Positions 21,801 through 33,970 of a DNA stretch of 64,000 bases are shown here, piece by piece. The stretch is taken from assembly GCF_019393635.1 (NCBI RefSeq), contig NC_057861.1, positions 358,714,953 through 358,778,952 of the forward strand, in the 5' to 3' direction. The DNA comes from Dromiciops gliroides (taxonomy: Eukaryota > Chordata > Mammalia > Microbiotheria > Microbiotheriidae). The position numbers and the translations under genes were made by a program. The notes beneath the pieces are model-generated. The model searched no databases and had not been told where the DNA came from. It worked only from the letters and a program-made list of their open reading frames with translations. Numbering within the stretch: position 1 is the first letter of the stretch; each line of letters starts with the position of its first letter.

Positions 21801-22581
21801 TTATTTCTCATTTAATTGATCTCAAAGGTCTTTAGTCCTATGTACAATACTCCTTCCCCTCTGCCAGTGGAACTATTTGAAGTTGACTGCATTTTGACTT
21901 GCTGTTTTATTTTGAACATATCAATAGCTGTAGGTAGGTTTCTCCTTTCAAATGATGCTCTTTACATTTAGCAATTCTGTCAGCAACTTATTCAATACAT
22001 GTAATCCTTTCACTCATAAACATTGTTTTAAAAAATTGGTTTTGCTTCTTTAAAGTATCTAATTTTCTATTAAAAAAAAAGATTTGGTCTTCATACGCAC
22101 TTTTTTTTAAGTTTTCTTATTTTTTGATGCCTCTTGTTTTTGTATCATATTCATTCACAAAAAAAAAAATCCCTTTATACTCCCCCTACCCAGAGAACCA
22201 TAACTTAGTGTGTGTGTGTGTGTGTGTGGAGGGGGGAGGACATGAAAATAAAAGCGGTTCAGCAAAACTAATGAATTTATATCTTCAAGAGATCATTTTC
22301 AATTTATTACATTTCATATTATTTGCAGCTGAAGCATTCTTACAAACCAGAGCAATGTTTTCTTCATAAATAATCAACATAAGTAATAAATGACAAATTT
22401 ATTGACTTCAAGTGACAAATATGTGTTTTCTGGAGTGAGGCTTTTTTACTTTGCATCTCTACTACTCAAACTTTGTCTATATTGTCATACAGTTGTTTCA
22501 GTGGCTTCAGTGGATTTTCTCTTTAAACTAGCTACCTATTTCTTTATTGTGGTGGCATTTTTTTCACTAAAAATAATTAGA
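21801..22581. other. Unassigned AT-rich sequence with (TG)n
   Basis: A (GT)n tract lies at 22209-22228, otherwise nothing recognised. Frames at 22124-22608 are low-complexity or hydrophobic chance frames. Confidence 0.4.
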
Positions 22582-22725
22582 GGGGCAGCTAGGTGGCACA
22601 GTGGATAAAGCACTGGTCCTGGATTCAGGAGGACCTGAGTTCAAATCCAGCCTCAGACACTTGACACTTACTAGCTGTGTGACCCTGGGCAAGTCACTTA
22701 ACCCTTATTGCCCTGGGGAGGAAAA
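22582..22725 (+). repeat. WSINE1 SINE
   Basis: Full body with a very short, G-interrupted tail. A short imperfect TSD, AATTAGAG and AGTTAGAG, flanks it. Confidence 0.82.
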
Positions 22726-24650
22726 GTTAGAGACACTAACAATTCCAAATTATTATCTCTAACTGTTTTGAATTATTTTAGTTTTTAAAAGTTAAAGTTT
22801 GGGGATTAAAAAAAAGATTATTATATTATACATGACATGAATAATGATGACAAATACAGCAGATACTATGGTACTTTTAACTTCCACACAAAGATTGTTT
22901 CATTTCAAGTATACTCACTTCATATTGAAATATAGCAAGCAGCCTGATATACCAAGTAAGTCTTGAACATTGACAAATTTTTTACTTCATTTACCCATAC
23001 ATAGAATATTCACTGTACCACATAGACTATAGTTGAAATGAATTTACTATGCTAGTCTCATTTTTTTTACTTTGATTTGAACTTTGTCTTTTCTAGAAAG
23101 ACCAAATGTGTTTATTTGTAATTTGTATTTAAAGACAGTCAATAATTGTGACCATTGCTTTGAAACAATTCCTCCCTTCCTCTCAAGGGTCTGGTGCCTC
23201 CCCAGTAAACTTAGCCTCACAGTTGTGAAGACTCTGGTTTAAATATAGCTAATTGGAGAACAATTTGGGATGCTTTCTCAGCCTCTAAACCCAAACTTCT
23301 AGTGCTAATGGGAATTGGGGAAGCAGCCCTGGGGGGGCCTGAAAATGTGAAGGGCACAAGATCTATCCCAAGAGTCTCTATATGTAATAACCCCACCCTA
23401 AGCTGCTTCCTCCAGTTTCCCTGGCAGGTGTTCAGGGTACATGTATAAGTATAAAGTATTTAAATGAGTCATAAAACTGAGCCATACAAGCATAACTCCC
23501 GAGACAACTTTCAGCTAGTGACCGATGACATTAAACTACAGCCAATCTACCTCAGAGCTTTTAGCAGCTTCAGCACAAAGGCCTCAGGTTAAAATGGCAG
23601 CAGAAAGTGAAGATGAAGGCAAAGTTAAGAGAGATTTCAGCATAAGCAACCTCATTGGCAAAATTTCCAACCCTCATACCTAGTGAGATTTCTCTCAGTG
23701 TGGCTTGTATTCTCTAAATTCAGTCTATGGAGGGGATTATTGATTTGATGTGTGTATATGTATGTATGTGTGCATATGTCTGTATATTCTATCCCTTTAA
23801 AAGTAAAATCTCTGCCCAAGCTCACCTAAAGCCACCATCATTAAATTGTGCCAGTTGGATTCAGGGACTACTACATTTTCATTTATATTAAAGGGACTCC
23901 ATTAAGAGCAATGAAAAAAACTGGTAAAAAATGAGAGAAACCTTTTGTCTGAGTCTCTAACTGCCCAGGTAGCTGCTACCTTTAGAGGACAAAAGAATCT
24001 TCTGTTCCCATAACTCCTCCCCTCCCTGGGAGCAATATAATCCAGGCAGTTGATGGGAGACAAAAAGGGGACTTTTTTCACCCAAAACTGAAAAGGGGAA
24101 AGAAATATTGCAGGGATTCAGTGTGTGTCCCATCTTCCCCAGCTTATCCAATCAGTTTACAATATAGTTTCTGGACTTCCCCTTAGTTACTGCTTTCTAA
24201 TATCTCCATTAGCAACCCACCAACATTGTCTCACACAGTTTCAAGGCCACATAGGTAAGGATCAGGGAAAGTTTTAAAGTGCAGGACAGAATTCCCCCTG
24301 CTTTTCTTCATGTCTCCAAAAGATGGATTCATTCTTCTTTCCAAGAGGTCTCCATGCCAAGTTCAAGAAATCATTATTGCTGTAACCTGTAGGTAAAAGT
24401 CTGCTTGGCTGCTATAATAAGTAGCTAGTGATCAGAGCCCCTGTGGTAGTTCTCACAGGCTGGCCCACTAGGGAGTAAAAGGTTATTCATTTTAATTAGG
24501 AATTTTAGCCTTTGGGATGTAGTATAAGATTAGTAAATAGTTAGTTTATAAAATGATAGAGAGAGGGACTTGATCTGTGATTTCATTGATAGAATTTCCC
24601 ATGTAAGGAAACTCCCCCTAGCTATAGAGGTTGGCACCATCTTATCAGAG
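22726..24650. other. Unassigned sequence, about 1.9 kb without a recognised repeat
   Basis: The longest stretch in the window with almost no repeat. It includes a TG-rich patch at about 23750-23790. A 29-codon frame at 23594 begins MAAESEDEGKVKRDFS in good Kozak context but stops at once. No exon is supported. Confidence 0.4.
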
Positions 24651-24654
24651 GGGC

Positions 24655-24782
24655 TTAGAGCACTAAAGGGTTAAATGACTTCACAAGGGTCACACAGCTA
24701 GAACATGTCAAAGACGGGACTTGAATCCAGATGCTTTTTACACTAAGGCCAGTTCTGTATTCACTAAGCCACAGCTGCCTCT
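24655..24782 (-). repeat. MIR3-type SINE fragment
   Basis: Contains GGGTTAAATGACTTCACAAG, GGTCACACAGCTAGAAC, GACTTGAATCCAGATGC and AGTTCTGTATTCACTAAGCC. Confidence 0.65.
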
Positions 24783-25598
24783 GAAAAGACAGAAGAGAAA
24801 TTTTAAATAATCATTATTATCAACAAGAAGCTAGCTAGGCTTGTCCAGATTGAGGGCATGGAAGGGGAGTAAGTCTGACACTCAACCTGCCTCTCCTCTT
24901 GATTACCACCATTTCTGTCTGAATTAAGGAGCAATCCTAAGTACCTCCTATCCCCATTCCCTTTAATGAATATGTTTAGGTGAGACCTGGACCCAGGCAG
25001 AGGGTAGCAACAGGCTGGGACCACCAGTCAATGGTAAAGAGAGCTTACCTGATATTCTGGGCCAGGTCTAACCAGGCCAATTCATTGGTGCAGGCTCAGA
25101 ATTGGAATTGCTTTCTAGCCCTGCTATGTCTGGATTGGGGTTCTTAAGGGCTGGGCTTGGTCAGTCCCCTGTGATGCTCTTTGGCTAGGCTGCACTGACC
25201 TTTAGAACTGTAGGAACTCTGCCAAACTTGAGGAGTACCAACTTCCCTATTAACTGGGCTTTTTATACTTTCCAGAGTTGTCAAACAGGCAACAAAGACA
25301 TATGCAGGCTGAGCATTCTACTGAACCAGATTAAAATGTAATTGGGAAATGTTTAACAAAATAAGTAAAAGTACAATGCAACTTAGATAATGTTAATTTA
25401 TGGTTTTCTAAGTCTATATACAGCTCAAAGTTTCTACTTTAGTTTGATACCACTGCTAGGTGACCAGGAAGCCAGCAAATGAGTCAAGCCCTAGTCCCTG
25501 GAACCAAATAAATTCTGAAAACCACCTTATTTTCCCATTAAAGAGAAATCAGGCCACATCAGTAAAACAGTTGCTCCTACCATCACACCTGCCCTTCT
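24783..25598. other. Unassigned sequence
   Basis: No repeat or exon recognised in about 800 bases. Confidence 0.45.
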
Positions 25599-25756
25599 CG
25601 TTTTTTGTTTTGTCTTGGTTTGGTTTTTTGCAGGGCAATGAGAGTTAAGTGACTTGCCCAGAGTCACACAGCTAGTAAGTATCAAGTGTCTGATTCCAGA
25701 TTTGAACTCAGGTCCTCCTGAATCCAGGGCCAGTGCTTTATTCCACTGCACTACAC
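25599..25756 (-). repeat. WSINE1 SINE
   Basis: Full copy with perfect 11-bp TSD CCTGCCCTTCT at 25588-25598 and 25757-25767. Confidence 0.87.
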
Positions 25757-26639
25757 CCTGCCCTTCTATTCAAACCATATATGAGTGAAAAAGCAATGGC
25801 AAAAGGAAATCTATCATCTTGTGCTATGCTGGGATATGGTGGGGAAGAACAGCCTACTCTCCTTCCCCATGCAAGTTAGTTTTTCATTTTAAAAGTATTG
25901 AAAATGTCATTAAGATTTTATTAGCTCAAGGAATTAAACTCAGACCATTGATGTAGCTTCTTAATTACCTGGGCCCAAAACACACAGGATACAGAGGGCT
26001 ATGGCCCTAGACCAGAGTTTCATAACATAGATCAGCAGCACGAATAAGACTGAGAAGCTGCATTGATATGAATCAATGTTTTATCCTGCTTGAACATCCT
26101 TTCCCTGAAGGGACTAAATAAATTTCTTTTTTTTAACTGATGAATTATGAGATCTTATTAATTTTGATTTCAAAGTTAACCTACCAGGAGACCACCTGAG
26201 TCAAACTCAGTCTTGGACAAGTAGTGTTTTTTACCATTGGCAATACCCATCTCCTCCAAGAGGAGTAAGGTGCCAGGGATAAGACCCAGGCCTAGTCCTG
26301 CCCACCTCCACCAACCAGACAGGGTAATGGAAAATCAAGGCCTTTCATGAGCCCCTTCCTCCCAACCTGCCTCTCCCACTTACCCAGCTCATCTCCTTCA
26401 GGCAAGCTTAAATATTGACATTTTAATCTCTATACCCCAGTCCCCTCCTAGGCTTAGCTTGTATTTTAGGTGCCCGGAGTGTTGGGTCTATAGCCCATGG
26501 GAAGAAGAAATACCAGGTTCCCAGCCTGGCGGAGGAACAGAATGCAGAGTATTGTTGGTGGTACCCCTTACATCACCCCACATCTTCACTGCTTCTCTGG
26601 GAACAACTACACCACCAATTTGGCAACATTCTAAATTGA
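25757..26639. other. Unassigned sequence
   Basis: Nothing nameable. If the block to the right is an LTR this could be adjoining retroviral sequence, but no motif supports that. Confidence 0.35.
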
Positions 26640-27300
26640 GGAATGTCTGTGGCTAAGTAATGGGTTGCCCTTGGTTTTGACTGGATAGAGTTCTCTGAGA
26701 GAGGGTGGTGACTATGAGGCTAGCTCAACCTGGTTGGGCTAAGGGTAACTAGAAAGTAGTGGGCTTGGGGCAGCTAGGTGGCGCAGTGGATAAAGCACTG
26801 GCCCTGGATTCAGGAGAACCTGAGTTCAAATCCAGGATCAGACACTTGACACTTACTAGCTGTGTGACCCTGAGCAAGTCACTTAACCCTCATTGCCCCG
26901 CCAAAAAAAAAAAAAAGTAGTGGGCATCTCTTTAAAAAGAGGGTACTTATAAGAGGACTTGCCAGAAGAGGAAGCAGAGAGTAGCAGGTCATCAGAAGGA
27001 TGGAAGGAGCAAATTGCCCTGTGGGGATCCCAATAAGGGGAAAAAATCTCATGCTGTTCCCTTAACTCTGGTGGACACTCAGTGTTGGACTCTGTGGGAA
27101 TTAGAAGACTATAATTCATGTGGGAAGTGCAAGGTGTTCTTCGATTTTTTTTTTCTCTCATAATAAAACTGCCTTTTCATATAGTCTTGCCTTACAAGTG
27201 CAAGATTGGTATTAGTGTACTGGTCTGACCAGTAAAGAGATTTTTCCTAGTTTTCTAGTTGGGAAAAAGTGACAAACTTCTGTCCCTCAAATTTTCCCAG
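26640..27300 (+). mobile_element. Possible LTR-like block (fossil), split by a WSINE1
   Basis: Outside the SINE at 26765-26913 this stretch has a TATA-like TTATAAG at 26947-26953 and an AATAAAA signal at about 27162-27168, some 215 bases apart, as in many LTRs. No paired copy, clear TG..CA ends or TSD were found, so the call and its limits are tentative. Confidence 0.25.
26765..26913 (+). repeat. WSINE1 SINE
   Basis: Full copy with perfect 12-bp TSD AAAGTAGTGGGC at 26753-26764 and 26914-26925. Confidence 0.88.
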
Positions 27301-27519
27301 GTCCTTGAGCCATAGCCATCTCTGACACAAAGGTTACATGTTCATTTATAATTAGGTCCATACTATACATGATGAGATATGTACAGCATACAGGTCATTC
27401 TATGGATAGTGCAGCGGTAGTGATGACCAGTCACAATTTCCCTGATAAAGCTTATAAACACCACACTGTGCACTAATATTAAGCCCATAATTAGTCCAAC
27501 TATTCTAGAAAACATTTGG

Positions 27520-28115
27520 AGTTTACAAGAAAAATTGCTTCAAAGTTCATACTCTTCAACCCAGTATTCCCACTACTGGACATGTACCCTTTTACCCTAA
27601 GAAAATCCAATGCAGAAAGAATGACCTTGTATGTGTCAAAATATTCATAGCAGAATACTTTGTATTAACAAAACAGGAGACTGCAAACTCTTTGAATGAG
27701 GAATGACTGCAAACACTATAGTATATGAGTGTAATGGAATATTATTTTGTCATAATAGTCAATGACTGAAGAAAAACCAGAAGATTTGTATGAACGGATG
27801 CCAGTAAAATTAACAGAATTAGAAAAAGAGTACATGCAATGATCACAATAATGTAAGAGAAAAGAACATTCAAAGATAGTGGAATTTTGATGAATTGTAA
27901 TGACTTATCTTATCCCAGAAGGACAGACAGTGAGATATGCTCCTTCCTCCTAGTAGACAAATGGGGTTTAAGGGTGAGGAATATTGACATCACTGGGCTC
28001 GTTTTGATTAGCTGTTTTTCTTTGTTGCAAGGGATTGTTCAAGGAGAAAGGAGTTTTTATATATAGAAATGATTGTGATGTGTAAAGAGAAAGCATTAAT
28101 AAAACTTAAATTATA
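27520..28115 (+). repeat. Marsupial L1, end of ORF2 and 3' end
   Basis: Worn plus-strand copy: CACTACTGGACATGTACCC, CAAAATATTCATAGCAG, GTAATGGAATATTATTTTGTC and ATGAACGGATGCCAGTAAAAT. It matches the better-kept copy at 58605-59240. No frame survives. Confidence 0.65.
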
Positions 28116-28328
28116 AATCTGATGTGATTCCTGGTCTGCATTTTTTTTCTTGCTTTGTGTTATTTTTAGATGCAGTCTTAGAGAGAAAAAGTAGTGGGGA
28201 AAGTATTATAATACTTTATCTATTGTGATCGGTTATTTAAATAAAGTTAGTTATTAAGGAAGAAAAACTAAAACCTCCAGACTGACCCAATCTTGGAGAC
28301 ATAAATTTACGGTCTGAAAAAGGAATCC

Positions 28329-28497
28329 GAGGGCGGCTAGGTGGCGCAGTAGATAAAGCACTGGCCCTAGATTCAGGACTACCTGAGTTCAAATCCGGCC
28401 TCAGACACTTGACACTTACCAGCTGTGTGACCCTGGGCAAGTCACTTAACCCCCATTGCCCCACCAAAAAAAAAAAAAAAGAAAGAAACAAAGAAAG
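28329..28497 (+). repeat. WSINE1 SINE
   Basis: Full copy with a GAAA-interrupted tail and perfect 11-bp TSD AAAAGGAATCC at 28318-28328 and 28498-28508. Confidence 0.88.
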
Positions 28498-28684
28498 AAA
28501 AGGAATCCTTTGTCAGACCACATGCAGCAAATTTTGCTTTTAGTCTTATTTTCCTTTATATTATTATTGTTATTTTGTATCTTGTTCACTGGGTTCTACT
28601 TCATTCTGCTTCAGTTCATACAAGTCTTTTCATTTTCTCTGACTTCCTCAGTCATTGCTTCCACCACAAGATAATATATTCCAT

Positions 28685-28910
28685 TACAGCACCTGTGTAG
28701 TGCAGTGGATAGAGCAGTACTGGGCCAGTGAGGAAAATCTGAGTCCCCCCTGGTCGTCACTTCACCTCTGTTTGCTTCAGTTTCCTCATCTGTAAAATGG
28801 GAATAATAATAGCACTTACCTCCCAAGATTGTTTTAAGGATCAACTATGATAAGCACAGTGCTTGGCAGATAGTAAATGCTTATTTAAATATTTGCTATC
28901 ATTATTATTA
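28685..28910 (+). repeat. MIR SINE
   Basis: Runs from TGTAGTGCAGTGGATAGAGC through CAGTTTCCTCATCTGTAAAATGG, AATAATAATAGCACTTACC and AGCACAGTGCTTGGCAGATAG, so it is nearly complete. Confidence 0.8.
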
Positions 28911-29839
28911 TTACATTTAAGAATTCTACTGTACATTGTGTTCGGACTCTGAAGCAGCTGTAAACTCAAGCCTGGAAAAGTAGATTCCTATAAACACCCC
29001 CACTCATAACAAGGACGACCCAAAGATGCTAGTCACAACATTATCACCATAGCTTCCCTGCACCTCCCAACCTAAACCAGTCTTTCTCCTGCATTCATTC
29101 TACTCTTACCACCAAACATAGACTAGTCTGATCAATGATACACTCTCTCCCTTCCCACTATTTGGCTCACCTATGTACTCTGGCAGAAGTACAAGTGCCA
29201 TTCAACCTACACTCCATTTGTTCTCAGGGAGTTTCCCCAGTAAATTTCCCACATGCTACTTATGCCTTCTCTCATCTCTGTACTCCATGTGTCCCATTCT
29301 CCTTGATACTCTGATAGAAAACAATTCTTATATACACATACATCTTACTCTTTTATTTAGCCTGAAAGTTGAGTCAATTCCTGAAATTTTAAACAACAAT
29401 CAATACCATTGTGAGTCAGAATATTTAGAGTTTATCCAAAGCACAACTGCTGATTCACTATCCACAGAACATATGTGATAAATTGTGTTTCCAATAGAAT
29501 TTACTGTTGCATCCTGAACCAATCTCTTTCTCAGACCCATTTGTGACCAACTGTTTTCACTTTTAAGAGCCTAGCCACAGTTAGGTGTGAGTCTGGCCAC
29601 AGATCAGAGCAAAGCCAGTGGATTCACATAGGCATTAAGCTCATAGTCTTGGCCTTATTAGCAACATACACAACGCTTTACTTCAACTAACCAGCTTTTG
29701 GAATGGATGTATAAACAGAAGGATAATTTATGGTTTCACTAATTGTTCTTCCTTCCTGAAAGCACTGACTGGCCTTGCTCTTTAGACTTAAATATAGTAC
29801 AACTTAATGTTATATAACTCTAATTCATCCTGATCATAG
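28911..29839. other. Unassigned sequence
   Basis: A 101-codon frame at 29173-29478 has no recognisable domain and no splice context. No repeat is recognised. Confidence 0.4.
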
Positions 29840-30110
29840 GATTACAGCAGCAAGACATCATCTAGTCCTACTCCCTTGTTCTAAAGATAAGGAAACTGAC
29901 TTCAATAGAGCTTGAGTGACATAAGTAAGTTCCCTGAAAGTAGGAATAGTTTCATCTTTTGTTTTTATAGTCTCAGTGTTCAACAAAGTCCTGGCACATA
30001 TCACTTGTTGATTAATTGATTGCCTCCAGTCACCTAGGTAGTAAATAGCTCAACCAGGACTCAAACTCTAGTCAGTCCACTTTCCATTGTCCCATACTGC
30101 CTTTTCATCT
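29840..30110 (-). repeat. MIR3 SINE interrupted by an L2-like tail
   Basis: MIR3 complement (CATCATCTAGTCCTACTCCC, ATAAGGAAACTGAC, then TCACCTAGGTAGTAAATAGC and TCAAACTCTAGTCAGTCC) is broken at about 29925-30020 by a segment with TCCTGGCACATATCACTTG, an L2-type 3' end in the other direction. Confidence 0.55.
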
Positions 30111-30479
30111 AGATTCGTTTTTGGTATTGATCCCCTCTCTCAAAGAAGACTTGTTTGCAAATGCTCTGGCCAATAAAACCTTAGAGGTTTCTGATAACTT
30201 TCTTTAATTACTCCCAGATTTTCCATTTAAGGAGGGTGCCCAAGGCGGTCATTTCTTCAATCCTACCCAGCTGCACTCCTTTCATCTCCACCATGCTCCC
30301 CAAAACTTTGTATCAATCCTGAAACTCACAGTCCGTTAATACCCCCTATCCCTGGGTCCCCTCACTCACTCTGATTGGAGCTAGTGGAGGATGGACAGTA
30401 GAGAGCTCCTCCCACATCCTCCATTTAAAGAGGTCCATCCATCTCATCATTTCCCACCCTGCTACACTCCTCTGGACTG

Positions 30480-30655
30480 AATCCTGCTCTCTCCTTCCCT
30501 CCCCACCTCCCCTTTCAGCTTCTTTTTATTGGCTTCTTTCCCCTATTAGGCTGTGAGCTTGAAAGAGACTGACTTTTGCTTTCCTTTGTATAGTGCCTGG
30601 CATAGTGCCTGGCACATAGCTGGCACTAAATAAATGGTTATTGATTGGCTGACTA
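30480..30655 (+). repeat. L2 LINE 3' end
   Basis: TTAGGCTGTGAGCTTGAAAG, CTTTCCTTTGTATAGTGCC, GCCTGGCACATAGCTGGCAC and TAAATAAATGGTTATTGATTG form the L2 terminus. Sequence from about 30230 may be more of the same copy. Confidence 0.7.
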
Positions 30656-30699
30656 CTACTAATTAAATTAATAAAACCAATAGGGCTATCCTGTAGTAG

Positions 30700-31075
30700 T
30701 GGCACAGTGTGTATAATAGAATAAGCAATAGGTTTAGAATCAGAGAACCTGAGTTTAAATTATAACTGCTGGGACAGCTAGATGGTGCAGTGGATAAAGC
30801 ACCGGCTCTGGATTCAGGAGGTCCTTAGTACAAATCCGACCTCAAACACTTGATACTTACTAGCTGTGTGACCTTGGGCAAGTCACTTAACCCTCATTGC
30901 CCCACAAAAAACAAAAAACCCCAAACAAACAAAAAATTATAACTGCTGTTTTCCTGCGTGAATGTGGGTAAGTCATTTAATTTCACTGGGAGTCATTTCC
31001 CTTATTTGAAAAAAATATGGCAATGGACTAGACATCTGAGGTCCTTTCCAATTCTAAAACTATGATCCTAGAAAT
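30700..31075 (+). repeat. MIR3 SINE split by WSINE1
   Basis: Left part AATCAGAGAACCTGAGTTTA and right part GTGAATGTGGGTAAGTCATT, CCTTATTTGAAAAAAATATGG, GAGGTCCTTTCCAATTCTAA read as one MIR3 once the WSINE1 at 30772-30933 and one TSD copy are taken out. Confidence 0.75.
30772..30933 (+). repeat. WSINE1 SINE with 15-bp TSD
   Basis: Full copy flanked by identical AAATTATAACTGCTG at 30757-30771 and 30934-30948. Confidence 0.9.
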
Positions 31076-31579
31076 TCTGGAGGTTTACAATTTGTATCAG
31101 GATGAGGAAATTACAGTGGGCTTTAGTATTTAGTACTGAAGTAGACTTTGTAAGTATTGACATGGCCAAGTAAAATCCTATACCTCATTTTAATTACTTT
31201 TATGGGAAAATATCTGTAGAGAGATAGAAAGGGAGGAGAGGTGGATGTCCTATGACAAATGTAAGATCCTTAGATATTAACGTAACCAGAGCAAAGCTAA
31301 GGGAATTGAATAGAGATCAATTTGTAAATTGAAAGTATAATATGAGATACTGAGAGATACTGATTACTTTAGTGAAGACAGAAGAACATTGTTCAAATAA
31401 ATACATTATTAAAGGTGCCAACAGAAGTAGAAGTAGAACTCAATGAATTTGCTAACTGATCATTGCCTAACATGCAGCTGATAATAAATATTGAACTAAA
31501 TTGTTCTTCCCAGGACATCATCCCACTAGTCCCATTAGTTAGGGAGCAGATAATAACCTTTTATGGTGTTGTTGTTGTT
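31076..31579. other. Unassigned AT-rich sequence
   Basis: Nothing recognised. Confidence 0.5.
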
Positions 31580-31723
31580 GGGTTTTTTTGAGGCAATTGG
31601 GGTTAAGTGACTTGCCTAGGGTCACACAGCTAGTAAGTGTCAAGTGTCTGAGGCTGGATTTGAACTCCAGTCCTCCTGAATCCAGGGCTGGTATTTTATT
31701 TACTTTGCCACCTAGCTACCCCC
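31580..31723 (-). repeat. WSINE1 SINE
   Basis: Full copy, tail to the left; head complement ends GCCACCTAGCTACCCCC. It faces the next WSINE1 (31761-31911) head to head, 37 bases apart. Confidence 0.85.
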
Positions 31724-31760
31724 AACAAGAATTCTTAAGGTATTTGAAAGGTTATTATCA

Positions 31761-31911
31761 GGGGCAGCTAGGTGGTGCAGTAGATAAAGCACTGGCCCTG
31801 GATTCGGGAGGACCTGAGTTCAAATCCGGCCTCAGACACTTAACACTTACTAGCTGTGTGACCCTGGGCAAGTCACGTAACCCTCATTGCCCTGCAAAAA
31901 AAAAAAAGAAG
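31761..31911 (+). repeat. WSINE1 SINE
   Basis: Full copy. Its A-tail runs into the 26-bp block 31913-31938 that is also found, inverted, at 4705-4730. AAGAATTCTT occurs both at about 31727 and just after the tail and may be a TSD, which would mean that about 25 bases before the head came with the insertion. Confidence 0.85.
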
Positions 31912-31939
31912 AAGAATTCTTGTCACCTACTTGATCTTC

Positions 31940-33412
31940 CCAGTTACTTATTTGTACTCTAGGGCCCAGGAAGGAAGGCAGAGTTAGGTAGAACTATAAT
32001 CTAGTCGGGTGGGTACAGATGATGTGAAATATATTGTCATTTTGGAAAGAGGTGGACTGGATGACAATTTAGAACAGTATTTTGACCAATATGCCAGGTG
32101 AAAAATACTAGTTGTTGTATAGAACTACAGGATATCCAAGGCTTAAAATCAATATCACACACTCTTTGGGGAAGAGATATCCAAATTTGAGTGAATTCAT
32201 TTCTTGCCATCAGGTATGGGTATATTAGGTAAGTCCTTGGATGTATTCTTGATCATACAGGGCCCATTCTGCTTTTTCTTAGTATCTCTTTCAAAATTTG
32301 TCACTTTCAATTTCCTTGGAAATATCCCCTATCCTTTCAGCATTCCTCCTCTGTAAAAACAAGGGGTTGAAGTTCCTTCCATTTCTAAATCCATGATCAT
32401 GGTATTTGTATACTTTATGTACCCAGCTCTTTGCCCAGTCCCATAAACATACTGTGCTGGAGACTTGGCCCTTGGTTAGTTCTGGCTTCTTCCAAGCTTC
32501 CTTCCTATTACAGTGGAAATTATAGCTCTGGTACTTTATTTCTTTGGAGGATTAAAATCCTTTCTTCTGCTTTTCTGTGGCCATTTTGTTGTAAACAGGT
32601 TGCTTTTAATGAAACCCTCTTTGTTCCCGACTTTCTACCACTTTAGGTCATTGAATTTTACTGCATTTCAAGTGAGTGAGTGTATTTGAGAAAGCATGTG
32701 TATCTGGGAGCTTGTGTTTGCTTTCTGACTCATTTTTGTGCAGTCAGATAATTGATTTATTCTTAGAGTAAAATGTTCTGCCCACATTAGTGGCATTTCA
32801 GAAGCAACTGACTTTTTTTCTGTCAGGTATTTTCCCCCTAATCCTTTACTTCTTTTCATTATTCTTTTTGTGACACCCTCAGAAACTTATTAAAAGTTCC
32901 TTTTTATGCCTGACTTACTTCCCCCACAAGTAATTTTAATTTAGCTTTCATGCAGGAAAATTGAAATTCATTGCGTGAACCTTTGAACCTGTACTTCACA
33001 TGAAATCATCAACTACATAACTAAAAAAGTTTACATCTTTCTAATTCCTTTCCCTTTCAGGGGGAGGAGGGAGGAGGCAGAGAAAGGCATTGTACAAAAT
33101 GACTGCTAATAGAGTTTCAATGTGTCCCACTATTCAACAAACACTTAATATCAGCTGCATAAATGAATAGGAAAAAAGGAAAGGTTTCTGTCTGATTGAT
33201 TGGCATTCTGTCCAGCATTTTTTTTCCTGGTTTTACAAATACAAAGGTTACTATTTTACAAGTACTAAATGCATTCAAGTTTGAAGGTCAAAATAACTTA
33301 TTAAGAACACTGGAATAGTAGTTCTCTCCCTTACTCTGCTGCTATTTGGAATCCTTCACAATAAAGATGAATAGAAAGGTAACTCTTGGCTTTTATAATA
33401 GATATTTATGTA
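31940..33412. other. Unassigned sequence, about 1.5 kb
   Basis: No repeat recognised. Frames at 32431-32646 and 32668-32859 have no recognisable product. GC and texture are like the flanks. Confidence 0.45.
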
Positions 33413-33545
33413 ACTTAGAGCTAGAAGGGATCAGAGACTCTTCAGTCCAATTCCCTTATTTTATAGATGAGGAAACTGAGGCCCTAAAAGGTTGAAAGAC
33501 TTGCCAAATGTCACGCTGGTAGGAAGGAGTAGAGCCAGAATTCTC
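33413..33545 (-). repeat. MIR3 SINE
   Basis: TTAGAGCTAGAAGGGATCAG, TTTTATAGATGAGGAAACTG and TGCCAAATGTCACGCTGGTAG in MIR3 complement order. Confidence 0.7.
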
Positions 33546-33639
33546 ATTCATTTTTAATAGCAATTTTGATAGTTATCAGAAAAGGTAGAAAGGCCTTTTA
33601 CTTAGAGATTTCCTTTTTTTTCTACTGTAGAATATATTC

Positions 33640-33718
33640 CAGTAGACTGTAAACTCTTTAAAGGTAATGACTATTCTGGTTTTCATAGAGCCTTTCCTTT
33701 AACAAATATTTGTTGGAT
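33640..33718 (+). repeat. L2 LINE 3' tail
   Basis: GTAGACTGTAAACTCTTTAA followed by AACAAATATTTGTTGGATT; short and worn. Confidence 0.5.
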
Positions 33719-33880
33719 TATACTGCCACAAGTCACAGAGACTATCAGATTCCATTCACTCTACCACAGGGCACCATATGTGCTTATACACCTTTATGAT
33801 TTCCCCTGCCCTTTTTTAAAAAATAATTTTTTCAATTTATCAGGTTTTTTCCCTCCTACTTTTCACCTCACTTTCTGATA

Positions 33881-33970
33881 AGGAAGGAAGGAAGGAAGGA
33901 AGGAAGGAAGGAAGGAAGGAAGGAAGGAAGGAAGGAAGGAAGGAAGGAAGGAAGGAAGGAAGGAAGGAAG
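33881..33970 (+). repeat. (GGAA)n microsatellite, about 22 units
   Basis: An almost perfect AAGG/GGAA tract of 90 bases. It produces the Leu-Pro-Ser-Phe repeat frame on the minus strand, which is not a gene. Confidence 0.97.

Noticed and set aside
31588-31962. 124-codon ORF containing DLPRVTQLVSVKCLR and similar frames at many places
   Set aside because: These phrases (also DKALALDSGGPEFKSGLRHLTLTSCVTLGKSLNPHCP) recur at about 20 sites because they are WSINE1 read in either direction; they are not a gene family.
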